Shown: piece by piece, positions 53,697 through 62,551 of the stretch
Layout of the letters: each line of letters begins with the position of its first letter
How positions within the stretch are numbered: the first letter of the stretch is position 1
NCBI RefSeq assembly: GCF_000147875.1
Contig: NC_014507.1
Location: 1,302,001 to 1,366,000 of the forward strand
Direction of reading: 5' to 3'
Source of the DNA: Methanolacinia petrolearia DSM 11571
Lineage (GTDB): Archaea; Halobacteriota; Methanomicrobia; Methanomicrobiales; Methanomicrobiaceae
Length of the DNA: 64,000 bases
The notes under the pieces: generated by a model
Told to the model about the DNA's origin: nothing
Seen by the model: only the letters and a program-made list of their open reading frames with translations
The model's database searches: none
Program-made: the position numbers and the translations under genes

Positions 53697-54812
53697 CTAA
53701 ATTATACTCTCTATTCTCTTAAGTGCTTCAGTGATATCATCTCTCGATGCCGCGTAGCTGAAACGTGCATAGTCAACGGCATTCTTACCGAACGCATCGC
53801 CCGGGATTATAACGACGCCTGCGTCGAGGATCTTGTATTGCATCTCCGTCTCCATAGGGACGAACATGTAGAACGCCCCCTCGGGTTTGGGAAACTCGAA
53901 TCCGAGATCTTTCAGGCCGTTGTAAAGCAGATCCCTTCTTGCCGCATATTCGGATTTCATCTCATGGACACATTCGTTCGTTCCGGTGTACCCTGCAAGG
54001 GCCGCGTACTGGGATATGGATGTCGCACAGGTAAGGCAGTACTGGTGGACCTTGATCATCTGGTCGATCAGTTCCTGTTCTGCTGCAACAAAACCGATCC
54101 TCCAGCCTGTCATCGAGAAGGTCTTGCTCGCTGCATTTATCGTGACCACGTTGTCGCCGAAGAGTGCGGCACTCGTATGCTCCTTGTCGTATATGAAGTG
54201 CTCGTAGACCTCGTCCGAGATCACGGTCACCCCGGCATCATCGGCATATTCGACGAGGTCACGGATGGTTTCACGATCCTCCACCGCCCCGGTGGGGTTT
54301 GCCGGGGAGTTGAGCACCATGACCTTCGCCCCGTCGAGCATCTCTTTGCACACTTCGGTCTTTATATGCAGGCTTTCGTCCACGGGTATTCCCCCGGGTA
54401 TCCCTCCCGCAAGGACTGCGCATTCCCTGTATGATACGAATCCGGGATCAGGATAAAGAACGCGATCCCCGTTGTCAACGAGAGACTCCATGGCGATATG
54501 AAGGGCCTCGCCCGCTCCTCCGGTTACAATGATCTGGTCCGGCGAATATACGAGCCCGTTCTCTCTCTTAAACTTGGCCGAGATCGCCTCCCTGAGTTCA
54601 GGAACGCCGGTATTGAAAGTATATCCCGTCAGGTTGTCCTCGATCGCCTTTATTCCCGCAATTTTGATATGTTCGGGGGTAGGGAAATCCGGCTGGCCGA
54701 TCCCGAGGTTGATCGAACCGGGTTTGGCCTTCTGGAAGAATTTCCTGATGCCGGACATCTCTATTCCCAGGACTCTTTCGGAAAAAAGATTGTTCTTCAT
54801 CTCAACTTTCAT
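53697..54812 (-). CDS. Class I/II PLP aminotransferase (AspC family)
   Basis: A 371-aa fold-type I aminotransferase. The PLP lysine is in NAASKTFSMTGWRIGF, the pocket residues in SPANPTG, and the pyridine-nitrogen Asp in VISDEVYEHF. Members transaminate aspartate, tyrosine or branched-chain amino acids; specificity is open. Two ribosome-site candidates precede ATG 54812; ATG 54800 is an alternative. It lies 12 bp after the hexuloisomerase gene. Confidence 0.87.
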   Translation of the reverse strand: MKVEMKNNLFSERVLGIEMSGIRKFFQKAKPGSINLGIGQPDFPTPEHIKIAGIKAIEDNLTGYTFNTGVPELREAISAKFKRENGLVYSPDQIIVTGGAGEALHIAMESLVDNGDRVLYPDPGFVSYRECAVLAGGIPGGIPVDESLHIKTEVCKEMLDGAKVMVLNSPANPTGAVEDRETIRDLVEYADDAGVTVISDEVYEHFIYDKEHTSAALFGDNVVTINAASKTFSMTGWRIGFVAAEQELIDQMIKVHQYCLTCATSISQYAALAGYTGTNECVHEMKSEYAARRDLLYNGLKDLGFEFPKPEGAFYMFVPMETEMQYKILDAGVVIIPGDAFGKNAVDYARFSYAASRDDITEALKRIESII

Positions 54813-54824
54813 CTCCTTTCTCCT

Positions 54825-55427
54825 TCATTCGATGTTGGCATGTCTTCCCTTGAGATCCTTCTCCTCGCAATTGAGTATGATCATAATCGCCGAGATAATC
54901 GAGTCGGCGAAGATCATCGCACCGGTCTCGAATAACGTCCCGAGAGGGGCGAAGGATTTGAGTTCGCCTTTCATCTGCTTGATCTCGAACTCCGACGATT
55001 CGTCCCGGATATAATCCCTGTGGCTCTCAAGGACAACCGTGCAGTCGGATATCCTGCCGATCCTGGAATCGGACTTGGATGTTACGAGACATATCCTGCC
55101 CCCGAGCGTTTTTGCAGTCTCGCAGAGCTCCGCGATAGTCTTCGTCTCCCCCGATCCGGAGAACGCGACTATCATATCCCCCTTTTCCATGGCGGGAGTG
55201 ATCGTCTCGCCGATGACATAGGACTTAAGTCCAAGGTGCATCAGTCTCATGGCAAAGGCCTTTGCGACAAGCCCGGATCTTCCGGCACCCATTACATAGA
55301 TCCTGTTTGCCTTCAGGATTTCATCGATAAACAGGTCTACCTCCTGGTCGGAGATGGAATCGGCCATCTCTTCTATCTTGGTGCTCATGAGACGGATCAT
55401 ATCTTCTACTGTTTTGCATTCGGACAT
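54825..55427 (-). CDS. hxlB: 6-phospho-3-hexuloisomerase
   Basis: A 200-aa SIS-domain isomerase. GAGRSGLVAKAFAMRL and SGSGETKT form the sugar-phosphate site. In archaea it works with hexulose-6-phosphate synthase to make ribulose 5-phosphate and formaldehyde or to detoxify formaldehyde. Fused or adjacent Hps/Fae genes are absent here, so its partner must be elsewhere. It starts an operon with the aminotransferase and M42 peptidase. Confidence 0.88.
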   Translation of the reverse strand: MSECKTVEDMIRLMSTKIEEMADSISDQEVDLFIDEILKANRIYVMGAGRSGLVAKAFAMRLMHLGLKSYVIGETITPAMEKGDMIVAFSGSGETKTIAELCETAKTLGGRICLVTSKSDSRIGRISDCTVVLESHRDYIRDESSEFEIKQMKGELKSFAPLGTLFETGAMIFADSIISAIMIILNCEEKDLKGRHANIE

Positions 55428-55513
55428 ATAACCACCAGTACGGTTACTTAGTTATAGTGGTTTATGGAGTTATTTTCTTTGGATCGACGAGATCGATTCC
55501 GGTAAAAAAGAGT

Positions 55514-55816
55514 TTATTTCAGTTTTTCAATCTCTTCTTCGACTTCTTCATAACCCTCTTTGTAGAATCCTTCCTCGTCGGGGGCCAGTTCGCGCAGAAG
55601 GCGGAGGAACTCTCCGGCATGCACTTTCTCTTCATCAGCAATATCGAGCAGTACTGCCTTTGCCAATTCGTTGTCCGTGGATTCGGCAAGCTGAACGTAG
55701 AGCTGTATTGCTTCGTACTCTGCCGAGACCATGAACCTGATTGCTCTTATCAGTTCGTCGGGGGTAAGCTTGCGATCGTTTTTGAGACCTGCAAAAGGAT
55801 TTCCAAATTCCGGCAT
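55514..55816 (-). CDS. Mini-ferritin of the encapsulated-ferritin type (EncFtn-like)
   Basis: A 100-aa two-helix ferritin-like protein. Iron ligands are in MVSAEYEAIQLY and the DIADEEKVHAGEF helix. The spacing and the flanking SAEYEAIQLY/EEKVHAGEF pattern follow the N-terminal ferritin part of Pyrococcus encapsulin as I recall it, where the enzyme sits inside a protein shell. The C-terminal tail is acidic. The start is ATG 55816, as the GTG at 55825 is part of the ribosome site. No encapsulin shell gene is in this window. Confidence 0.72.
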   Translation of the reverse strand: MPEFGNPFAGLKNDRKLTPDELIRAIRFMVSAEYEAIQLYVQLAESTDNELAKAVLLDIADEEKVHAGEFLRLLRELAPDEEGFYKEGYEEVEEEIEKLK

Positions 55817-55951
55817 TTTAATCACTTTCCTATGGTTACAAGTCCTTATATGGAGAGCATTTCTTATTAATTTATTGCAGGTTTGTTTTGGTTGGTTTTA
55901 GTACATTAACCGTTTTCTCTAGATCAGACCGGATTTAGCAATATTTATGTT

Positions 55952-57235
55952 TTAATTTTTAGGATCGCATTGTTCTCCGGATTTTAGCATCCGATCATGT
56001 ACGCGATATAAGTAGAGTATAAAACGTGCACCAAATCCAATTAAAAGAGAACTCCCGGCCAGCACGGTAAGCCCGCCAAGCAGAATGACCACCATAATAT
56101 CCTGTCCGGTGAAAATGTCGTGAATCATCAGACCAAGCTCATTTTCCCAGATATACAGTACAAACGCGAGTATCAGGACAGTGACCACTATTGAGAGAAC
56201 ACTATAGGTACTGTATATTATCTCTTCACGGTTGAACCGGGTTCCTGAGCGCAACTTCGGCACTAATTGTGTTTTTAGAAAATCAAATGATTTCCGGCGT
56301 AATTGCGGCATCTCAAGGAGATCCATCAGGCAATAGTAGCCGTCAAGTTCCAATAGAGGATTCAGGTTCAGCAGTGCAATCAGATAGGTGATATATGCGG
56401 CCTGAAACAATGCCTTTGTATAGTCTGAGGGAGGAAGAACGAAGGCAAGAATTGAAATGATTCCTCCAATTATTACATTAACTATCGGTCCGGCAAGTGA
56501 TACCATTATACGGGGAGTCCGGCCGGACATCCACATATCGCTTACATCAACGAAAAAAGTAGGCATGCCATAGTAAAACATCAATCCGGCTTTGTGAATT
56601 TTGCGCCCGAAATATTTACAGGCAAGGCCGTGTCCTGCCTCATGCCAAAACAGTACTATCCAGCCGGATAGGATCAATATGAGCAGGCCGTAACTATATA
56701 TCTCGTTGAATGTAAGCAGTTGAAACTCTTCCGTCGGCTCCAGGATAATGAAACAGATAATGCCGATAACTGAAATCAGGATAAATGCAAAGAGAGCGGC
56801 CCTCGTAAAAAAGAAGTGTCCGATACTTTCATAAATCCTGGTAAACCATTTATCAGCCTGATTCCAGTCAAACTCACGCTGGTATGTCCCGTCAGCGAGA
56901 TTTGTGAGAAGAGGAACAAAACCGGTCTCTGTATCCGGATTAGCGGGTTTGGTCCGGGTTTCAATTAAATGATTTTCTTCAAGCTGTTGTATGAGCGTAT
57001 CCAGCCTCTCCAAAGGCAGTGATCCAAATCTCTGGTAATAAGCAATTGCAAGATCCGTGAGATTGTGCTCCCCGTTCATCATCTCCCACAGAAAGTAGTT
57101 CTCTTCATCTATTGCAAGGTAGGATCTTTTGTCGGGATTGTGCAGTATATAGTATGTATCCCCTCTTCTGGTTCGCTCAAAACGAACCATTGAGTGAGGC
57201 ATTTGACGTGGTTTTAATATTGATTTTTCCGGCAT
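55952..57235 (-). CDS. PqqD-domain/M50 site-2-protease-like membrane protein (RiPP locus)
   Basis: A 427-aa membrane protein. Residues about 15-92 match the PqqD-like winged helix (RRE) that recognises RiPP leader peptides (YLAIDEENYFLWEMMNG). Then come several transmembrane helices with the M50 zinc motif H198-E-A-G-H202 (FWHEAGHGL) and the third ligand Asp298 (LNPLLELDGYY). Such proteins are found with peptide-modifying clusters and may cleave, or help export, the modified peptide. It follows the radical SAM gene by 55 bp. Its substrate is inferred from context. Confidence 0.85.
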   Translation of the reverse strand: MPEKSILKPRQMPHSMVRFERTRRGDTYYILHNPDKRSYLAIDEENYFLWEMMNGEHNLTDLAIAYYQRFGSLPLERLDTLIQQLEENHLIETRTKPANPDTETGFVPLLTNLADGTYQREFDWNQADKWFTRIYESIGHFFFTRAALFAFILISVIGIICFIILEPTEEFQLLTFNEIYSYGLLILILSGWIVLFWHEAGHGLACKYFGRKIHKAGLMFYYGMPTFFVDVSDMWMSGRTPRIMVSLAGPIVNVIIGGIISILAFVLPPSDYTKALFQAAYITYLIALLNLNPLLELDGYYCLMDLLEMPQLRRKSFDFLKTQLVPKLRSGTRFNREEIIYSTYSVLSIVVTVLILAFVLYIWENELGLMIHDIFTGQDIMVVILLGGLTVLAGSSLLIGFGARFILYLYRVHDRMLKSGEQCDPKN

Positions 57236-57290
57236 ACCAAATCCTGTTTTTCCATACCATAACGCAAATGATCATTCCGAAGTTATGCTC

Positions 57291-59087
57291 TCACGAACGC
57301 AAGACGCCCAGACTCAGGTACTTCCCGCCCGAGTATATCATCAGATCGTCTGCGACAAACTGATCCAGGACCGCCTGAATCCCGGTCCTGCTCACCCGAT
57401 TCATCTTTAAAAGCGCCTGAATCGTTTGTGCTGTATCGCACTGAAGATAAAGATCGGCGGCAAGATCGTTGTAGTTGTATTCATTCATGGTTCCTTTGCG
57501 GGTGTCCTTGATCGTGATCGATTTTCCGGAAGTAAAGACGTCCAGAACGGCATCGGTCCGGGATTTCCATTCCTTCAGGACAGCAATCAGATCCTGCGCA
57601 TAGATCTCTGATATATCGTTGTATTCAGCATCAAAGTAGTGGGCAATATCGTAGAGATCGTCTTCCGGTAATGAATGAAATATATGCCTGTATACATTTG
57701 AAGGCACAAGGCGGGTGATCCCGTATTTGGAAGGTTCTTTCCAGTAGGCGCTGAAGCGGTCGAAACGAATATGACCGTAGCTATTTGGAGGAGCCAGGTG
57801 CCGGATTTTGGGAATAAACTGTATCATTGCCGCGTATTCGTTCGGGTCTTCGCCGGGGAACCCCCATAATATATTATAGGATACATCAATGCCAAACTGT
57901 TTTCCCCATTTCAGAATCTGGATATTATGTATGAGTTTTGTTCCCTTTTGCATCAGCCTGAGAACGCTGTCATTCAATGATTCGATACCCACCTGTAATT
58001 CAGTAATACCTGCACATGCCAGAAGCCTGACCTGTTCGCTGGTGAGACTCGCTTTAACTTCCCAGAAAAATTTAATTCCTTTTTGATCGGCAAGTTGAGG
58101 TAGCAGAGTCTGAAAGTACTGTTGGGCCATGATATTGTCTGCAACATGGATCTTATTTCCGTAGTTATCCTGTACATATTGTATTTCATCCAGAACACGC
58201 GTAGGTGATTTGCAACGGAAGAGCATACCCCTCGGATTGAATCCGCAAAAAGTACATTGCTTTTTTTCTCCCCACCAGCACCCGCGTGAGGTCTCGATGG
58301 GAATGTTGATATCTAAATCAGTCAGTTTCCTGCCGGATTTCAGTGTATCGAAATAATCCGAATAATCCGGAAATGGGAGACAATCCAGATCTTTAACCAG
58401 GCCGCTTTCACAGGTTTTTCCAGAGTTCCGGGAGACTACCCCGGGAATCTCCGGGACAGGATCATCATTAAGAAGAGTTTTGATCAGTTTAGGGACTGCC
58501 TCATCACCTTCGCCTGTACAGACATAATCAATGAACGGGAACAGGCGGCATAGTGCTTCGCCCTTTGTCCCGAAGCAGTTGGCGCCGCCAAAGAGTATTT
58601 GGATCTCAGGAAACTTTGATTTGATTCGTTTTGCCAGGGCAAGAGAAGCACAATGCTGCTGAAAGGACGAACTGAAACCAACCACTGCATAACGGGACCA
58701 GTCCGTTTCTTCAACAAATTTGTCCAGAAATGAGGGTAGTCGATCACGGATTTCAAACAATTCTTTTACAATAAATGGAGTAAATACGTCCTTGTATTTT
58801 TTCCACAGGACTTCCTGCAGGTATGCAAGATCCGCATCAGGATTTTCACCGAAAGCCGACGGGGCAAATAGCCATTCTCCAAGCATCAGTTCTATGGGAG
58901 TGGTGGATGCAATCATGCCATGTAGTCGTCCGAGCTCCTCATCAAGCAGGAGATTGACATAGTGAATGTCGCATCCGATGCCCTCTTTTAAAAGTGCACT
59001 CTTGAACATTGAAATACCCAGGGGAGGGATTTCAATCAAACTGAACGGAGGATATATAAATGCTACACCAGGACCTTCAAAATCCAT
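57291..59087 (-). CDS. B12-type radical SAM RiPP maturase (rSAM ocin-1/TIGR03975-like)
   Basis: A 598-aa radical SAM protein. The N-terminal region (1-250) resembles a cobalamin-binding domain (IYPPFSLIEIPPLGI, FGGANCFGTKGEA). The cluster ligands C270-x7-C278-x2-C281 (CWWGEKKQCTFC) have the enlarged spacing typical of RiPP maturation protein 1. The C-terminal 60 residues (AADLYLQCDTAQTIQALL...LMIYSGGKYLSLGV) look like another RRE-type winged helix that could hold the leader. Family members modify peptides carrying Nif11/NHLP-type leaders; the chemistry here is unknown and could be C-methylation. It lies between the two precursors and the protease, 110 bp downstream of the first precursor. Confidence 0.87.
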   Translation of the reverse strand: MDFEGPGVAFIYPPFSLIEIPPLGISMFKSALLKEGIGCDIHYVNLLLDEELGRLHGMIASTTPIELMLGEWLFAPSAFGENPDADLAYLQEVLWKKYKDVFTPFIVKELFEIRDRLPSFLDKFVEETDWSRYAVVGFSSSFQQHCASLALAKRIKSKFPEIQILFGGANCFGTKGEALCRLFPFIDYVCTGEGDEAVPKLIKTLLNDDPVPEIPGVVSRNSGKTCESGLVKDLDCLPFPDYSDYFDTLKSGRKLTDLDINIPIETSRGCWWGEKKQCTFCGFNPRGMLFRCKSPTRVLDEIQYVQDNYGNKIHVADNIMAQQYFQTLLPQLADQKGIKFFWEVKASLTSEQVRLLACAGITELQVGIESLNDSVLRLMQKGTKLIHNIQILKWGKQFGIDVSYNILWGFPGEDPNEYAAMIQFIPKIRHLAPPNSYGHIRFDRFSAYWKEPSKYGITRLVPSNVYRHIFHSLPEDDLYDIAHYFDAEYNDISEIYAQDLIAVLKEWKSRTDAVLDVFTSGKSITIKDTRKGTMNEYNYNDLAADLYLQCDTAQTIQALLKMNRVSRTGIQAVLDQFVADDLMIYSGGKYLSLGVLRS

Positions 59088-59197
59088 ATTATTTATTATC
59101 TGTCAAATCAGGAATAAATTTGTTTATACGTTAATTTATCTTTAAAATAATAATTATGTTCAGAATAAAGATCTTTTTAAGTTATTCATATGGTCTG

Positions 59198-59413
59198 TCA
59201 TATGACTATTCCAAGTGATTTTGGGAATCTTTCTTCGAGAACTTTTGTGATCCCTTTGGCATCTTCAGATTTAAGTGCTTCCAGTTGCTCATTTGTGAGT
59301 GTATATCCTGCTTCACTTGCTGCTTCTTCCGGGTTTGCTGTTAATTTTTTGCGGAATTCTGCATCCGCAACAGCACGCCCGATTAGTTCATACATTTCCT
59401 TCTCTGTTGCCAT
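59198..59413 (-). CDS. RiPP precursor peptide 1, NHLP/Nif11-like leader
   Basis: A 71-aa acidic peptide. The helical leader (ELIGRAVADAEFRKKLTANP at about 9-28, then EAGYTLTNEQLEAL) is of the nitrile-hydratase-like/Nif11 type that binds modifying enzymes. The C-terminal segment ends ERFPKSLGIVI. It lacks a Gly-Gly site, cysteines or long Thr/Ser runs, so the core is unusual; the conserved KSxG region may be modified. It is immediately upstream of the radical SAM gene. RiPP precursor status is an inference from family and context. Confidence 0.78.
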   Translation of the reverse strand: MATEKEMYELIGRAVADAEFRKKLTANPEEAASEAGYTLTNEQLEALKSEDAKGITKVLEERFPKSLGIVI

Positions 59414-59689
59414 TTTTATACCTCCAGTTTATCCTTATTTTATAGAAGATGCTATTTATTTATTCTGTAATAGAGAGGAATCAGATCGCTCATTTTTTTC
59501 ATGGAAAATATTCCGCACCATGTATCAGATCATAAATCAACTACAGAATTGTCGGGAAGGCTTAGAACAAATCAATTCCTGCAAAGGATATCCTGAATAT
59601 TCCGGTGGAGAGAACAGTAAAACCGGATTAATAAAATAATAATTATTTTTGGATGAAAGATTTTCTTAATTTATTCATATGGTCTGTCA

Positions 59690-59905
59690 TTATAGAGGTT
59701 TCCCAAATGATTTTGGGAACCTTTCTTCGAGCACTGTTGCGATCCCTTTGGCATCTTCAGATTCAAGTGCTGCCAGTTGCTCGTCTGTGAGAATATATCC
59801 TGCTTCTTTTGCTGCTTCTTCCGGGTTTGCTGTTAATTTTTTGCGGAATTCTGCATCCGCAACAGCACGTCCGATTAGTTCATACATTTCCTTTTCTGTT
59901 GCCAT
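59690..59905 (-). CDS. RiPP precursor peptide 2, NHLP/Nif11-like leader
   Basis: A 71-aa paralogue of precursor 1, nearly identical through the leader (five differences in the first 50 residues, by my count), while the tail diverges: ERFPKSFGKPL against ERFPKSLGIVI. The conserved leader with a changing C-terminus is what a modified-peptide system predicts. The start is the ATG ending at 59905; a longer frame to 59989 includes the promoter. The last five residues hold most of the difference. Confidence 0.76.
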   Translation of the reverse strand: MATEKEMYELIGRAVADAEFRKKLTANPEEAAKEAGYILTDEQLAALESEDAKGIATVLEERFPKSFGKPL

Positions 59906-60021
59906 TTGTTTACACCTCCGATTTATTCTCAATTTATAGAAGATAATATTTAAAAATTCTGTAATTACGAGAGGAATCAGATAGCGCATGCTTTTCGTGG
60001 AAAATTTAAAAAAACAGATTC

Positions 60022-60085
60022 AACAGCTTAAGGGACCCTTGCCAGTCCCCTGAGCGTCCCGTGAGAGGGCTATCTTAGGGCAAGG
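60022..60085 (-). repeat. Remnant of the structured repeat element
   Basis: A 64-bp inverted-orientation match to the central part of copies 1 and 2, from the AGGGGACC hairpin to the GCCTTAAGATAGCCCTCTCA segment (about 26497-26555 in copy 1). The hairpin loop is GGCAAG, as in copy 2. The outer stems are missing. It is next to the RiPP locus and may mark a boundary of insertion or transfer. Confidence 0.7.
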
Positions 60086-60164
60086 TTCACCTGAACAGAT
60101 GAAAATCCTGGAAAATGGTATAGGATGATCATGGATCAACTATATGTCAACGGGACCTCTAAGC

Positions 60165-61376
60165 TCAGACTCTCCTTGCATAGCCCCATTTGACTGCCGA
60201 TGCCCATACCGCTTCGGCTATTGAAATTGTAACTTCCCTGTCGAGAACCCGCGGGATGATATGCTCCCTCGTCGGCCGCCGTACGTAATTCGCAAGTGCA
60301 TGGGCGGCGGCGATCTTCATCTCGTCGGATATTTTAGTTGCATGCGCATCGAGAGCTCCCCTGAACACTCCGGGGAAGACGAGTGCGTTGTTGATCTGGT
60401 TGGCAAAATCGCTTCTGCCGGTTGCGACGATTGCTGCACCCGCTCTTTTGGCTTCATCGGGCATGATCTCGGGAACAGGGTTTGCCATGGCGAAGACGAT
60501 CGGGTCGTCGTTCATCAGGCGGATCATATCACCTGTCAAAATTCCCGGTGCCGATACACCGACGAAGACATCGGCGCCTTCGAGGGCATCGGGGAGCGTT
60601 CCTTCCCGTCCCGTATGATTGGTCTCGTCGGCCAGTATGAACTTGTATTTATTGTTGTAGAGGCCTCGTCTCTGCCTGTGGATTATGCCCTGCCTGTCGC
60701 ATACGATCATCTCCTTTACCGAAGTGCAGATGTCGCGGTTGTATCCGATGCATCGGAGGAGCCTTGAGACGGCATATCCTGCCGCACCGGCACCCGAGAC
60801 AACGATCTTCAGGTCTTCGAATTCTTTCCCTGTTACCCTGCATGCATTCAAAAGCCCGGCGAGCACGGCGATGGCTGTCCCGTGCTGGTCGTCATGCATG
60901 ACGGGGATTCCAAGATCCTGAAGCGCCTCCTCGATCTCGAAGCATCTCGGGGCGGCGATATCCTCGAGGTTGATCCCGCCGAAGACCGAAGCGATGTTTC
61001 TTATCTCCGAGGCGATGTTGGCGGACTTTTCAAAACAGATCGGGAATGCGTCTATGCCTGCGAATCTTTTGAATAATGCGGCTTTTCCCTCCATGACAGG
61101 GATGGCGGCAGATGGGCCGATGTCGCCGAGGCCGAGGACGGCGGTTCCGTCGGTTACTATTGCAATGGTGTTTGCCTTGAGAGTATACTTATAGGCCAGT
61201 TCGGGGTCGTTCTTAATCGCCCTGCATACGGCTGCGACTCCGGGGGTGTAAGCCCTCGAAAGATCCCATTTCGTTTCGAGGGGAATTTTACATTTTATCT
61301 CGATCTTTCCCCTGTTTTTTTCATGAAGTTCAAGAGACTCCTTGTCAAGATCAGGATATACATCTCCGTTCGGCAT
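60165..61376 (-). CDS. NAD(P)-dependent malic enzyme
   Basis: A 403-aa malate oxidoreductase without the phosphotransacetylase domain of bacterial MaeB. Catalytic regions are TPGVAAVCRAI (Tyr), TDGTAVLGLGDIG, MHDDQHGTAIAV (metal Asp) and the Rossmann GAGAAGYAVSRLL. It links malate to pyruvate and supplies NAD(P)H in the incomplete citric acid pathway. It is divergent from the 61.5-kb gene. Confidence 0.92.
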   Translation of the reverse strand: MPNGDVYPDLDKESLELHEKNRGKIEIKCKIPLETKWDLSRAYTPGVAAVCRAIKNDPELAYKYTLKANTIAIVTDGTAVLGLGDIGPSAAIPVMEGKAALFKRFAGIDAFPICFEKSANIASEIRNIASVFGGINLEDIAAPRCFEIEEALQDLGIPVMHDDQHGTAIAVLAGLLNACRVTGKEFEDLKIVVSGAGAAGYAVSRLLRCIGYNRDICTSVKEMIVCDRQGIIHRQRRGLYNNKYKFILADETNHTGREGTLPDALEGADVFVGVSAPGILTGDMIRLMNDDPIVFAMANPVPEIMPDEAKRAGAAIVATGRSDFANQINNALVFPGVFRGALDAHATKISDEMKIAAAHALANYVRRPTREHIIPRVLDREVTISIAEAVWASAVKWGYARRV

Positions 61377-61518
61377 GCCTGCCTCCTAATTATATGAGAT
61401 GACGATTCCGGTTTATAGTTATGTTGGTCGGAGCGGGTTCTTAATTATAAATGAAAATCACGTAAACCTTTGTTTCATAAACGTTTTAAATAAAAAACCG
61501 CCAACTACTGGAGTAGCT

Positions 61519-61950
61519 ATGAACAGGAAAAAATTCGAAAACATCCCCGGGGAGACGGACACGGAGAAGTACGCTTCAATATCGATCAGTGAAGGTGCGA
61601 ATATGGATCTTCTCGATCTCAAAAAGATTCACGATCTCTATGATATCCGCGTTGTCCTGTATTTTGAAAAGGAACTAGCGGAAAACTCCACTTATGAAAA
61701 GGATCTCGTTGATTTTGCAGGCCATGACGAAGATATGAGACCGTTTATAGAAGTTGAAAAGTTTATCAAATTCGGAATGGAAAACGATCCGACCTTTGAA
61801 AACAGGCTCTCGGAGTTTCCCCTGAAGATAAAGATAATCTCGACCGGCGAGATTACATCGGAAAATAAAAAGGTCAGGTATGTAAAAGGGCTTATGCCGT
61901 TTCTCGAAGATTTCGATGTCGACGAAGAGCCGGGCCCTGTTATCGGCTGA
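61519..61950 (+). CDS. Uncharacterised acidic protein (143 aa)
   Basis: A soluble acidic protein with no recognisable motif. ATG 61519 has GGAG nine bases upstream; codons before it (from 61399) belong to an AT-rich promoter region with TTTTAAATAA near 61483-61492. The middle has a YFEKELAENSTYEKDLVDFAG helix-rich segment and an SEFPLKIKIISTGE strand pattern. It overlaps the end of trpF by 11 bp. I do not recognise it. Confidence 0.62.
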   Translation: MNRKKFENIPGETDTEKYASISISEGANMDLLDLKKIHDLYDIRVVLYFEKELAENSTYEKDLVDFAGHDEDMRPFIEVEKFIKFGMENDPTFENRLSEFPLKIKIISTGEITSENKKVRYVKGLMPFLEDFDVDEEPGPVIG

Positions 61951-62551
61951 TCTTCTCTTTTTTCCTGACTACCGGTATCTTCCCTGCCGCCTTCAGGAAT
62001 TCAAGTACCTTCATCGGATCTTTGATCCCGGGGGATTTTTCCACACCCGAGCAGACATCTACGGCATAGGGCTGAAGCCTGCTTATCGCCGCCGGTACGT
62101 TCGACATGTTGAGGCCCCCTGCGAGGATCACGGGTTTGGTTGCCGATTTCATGAGTTTTTCAGCATGTTCATAATCGAAAGGAATCCCCTTCCCGTGGCT
62201 CTGGTCGATGATTATTGCATCGCAGTCCTCGCGGATCTTCCCGTCTGCACCGGCAACACGGATCATCTTTCCGCGATAATCTTCCGGTCTGTTAACATCG
62301 GCAGAGACCTGTATCGCCGAAGGATTTACCGCCGCCATCTCGTCGAGGAGATCCTGTGAATTGGTATGTGTGACTATTACTGTGGCTGTAAACGGACCGA
62401 GTGCCGAAAAGATTTCCTTTGCATCTTCCGTGCTTATGCATCTCGGTGATTCTTCCGATATTACGACTCCTATTGCATCTGCACCCGATCTCTCGGCGAA
62501 CAGTGCATCACTTGTATTTGTTATTCCGCAGATTTTAACCCTCAAAAACAT
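61940..62551 (-). CDS. trpF: Phosphoribosylanthranilate isomerase
   Basis: A TIM-barrel enzyme of tryptophan synthesis (203 aa). The catalytic cysteine is in VKICGIT (Cys8), the general acid Asp is in AIIIDQSHGKG, and the phosphate loop includes LAGGLNMSNV and DVCSGVEKSPGIKD. The last segment is a basic tail, KKEKISR. Other trp genes are not present here. Confidence 0.93.
   Translation of the reverse strand: MFLRVKICGITNTSDALFAERSGADAIGVVISEESPRCISTEDAKEIFSALGPFTATVIVTHTNSQDLLDEMAAVNPSAIQVSADVNRPEDYRGKMIRVAGADGKIREDCDAIIIDQSHGKGIPFDYEHAEKLMKSATKPVILAGGLNMSNVPAAISRLQPYAVDVCSGVEKSPGIKDPMKVLEFLKAAGKIPVVRKKEKISR

Larger units (their letters stand above)
59150..60000 (-). repeat. Tandem duplication containing both precursor genes
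   Basis: Two units of about 340 bp (near 59165-59510 and 59645-60000) share promoter, ribosome site, gene and downstream sequence. Shared non-coding parts include AGAGGAATCAGAT upstream and TTATTCATATGGTCTGTCAT downstream. Units differ by substitutions and by the last codons. Both carry a GGAGGT ribosome site 6-8 bases before the ATG and a TATA-like AT box about 45 bp upstream of it (59453-59464 and 59946-59956), so each gene can be transcribed separately. Confidence 0.75.
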
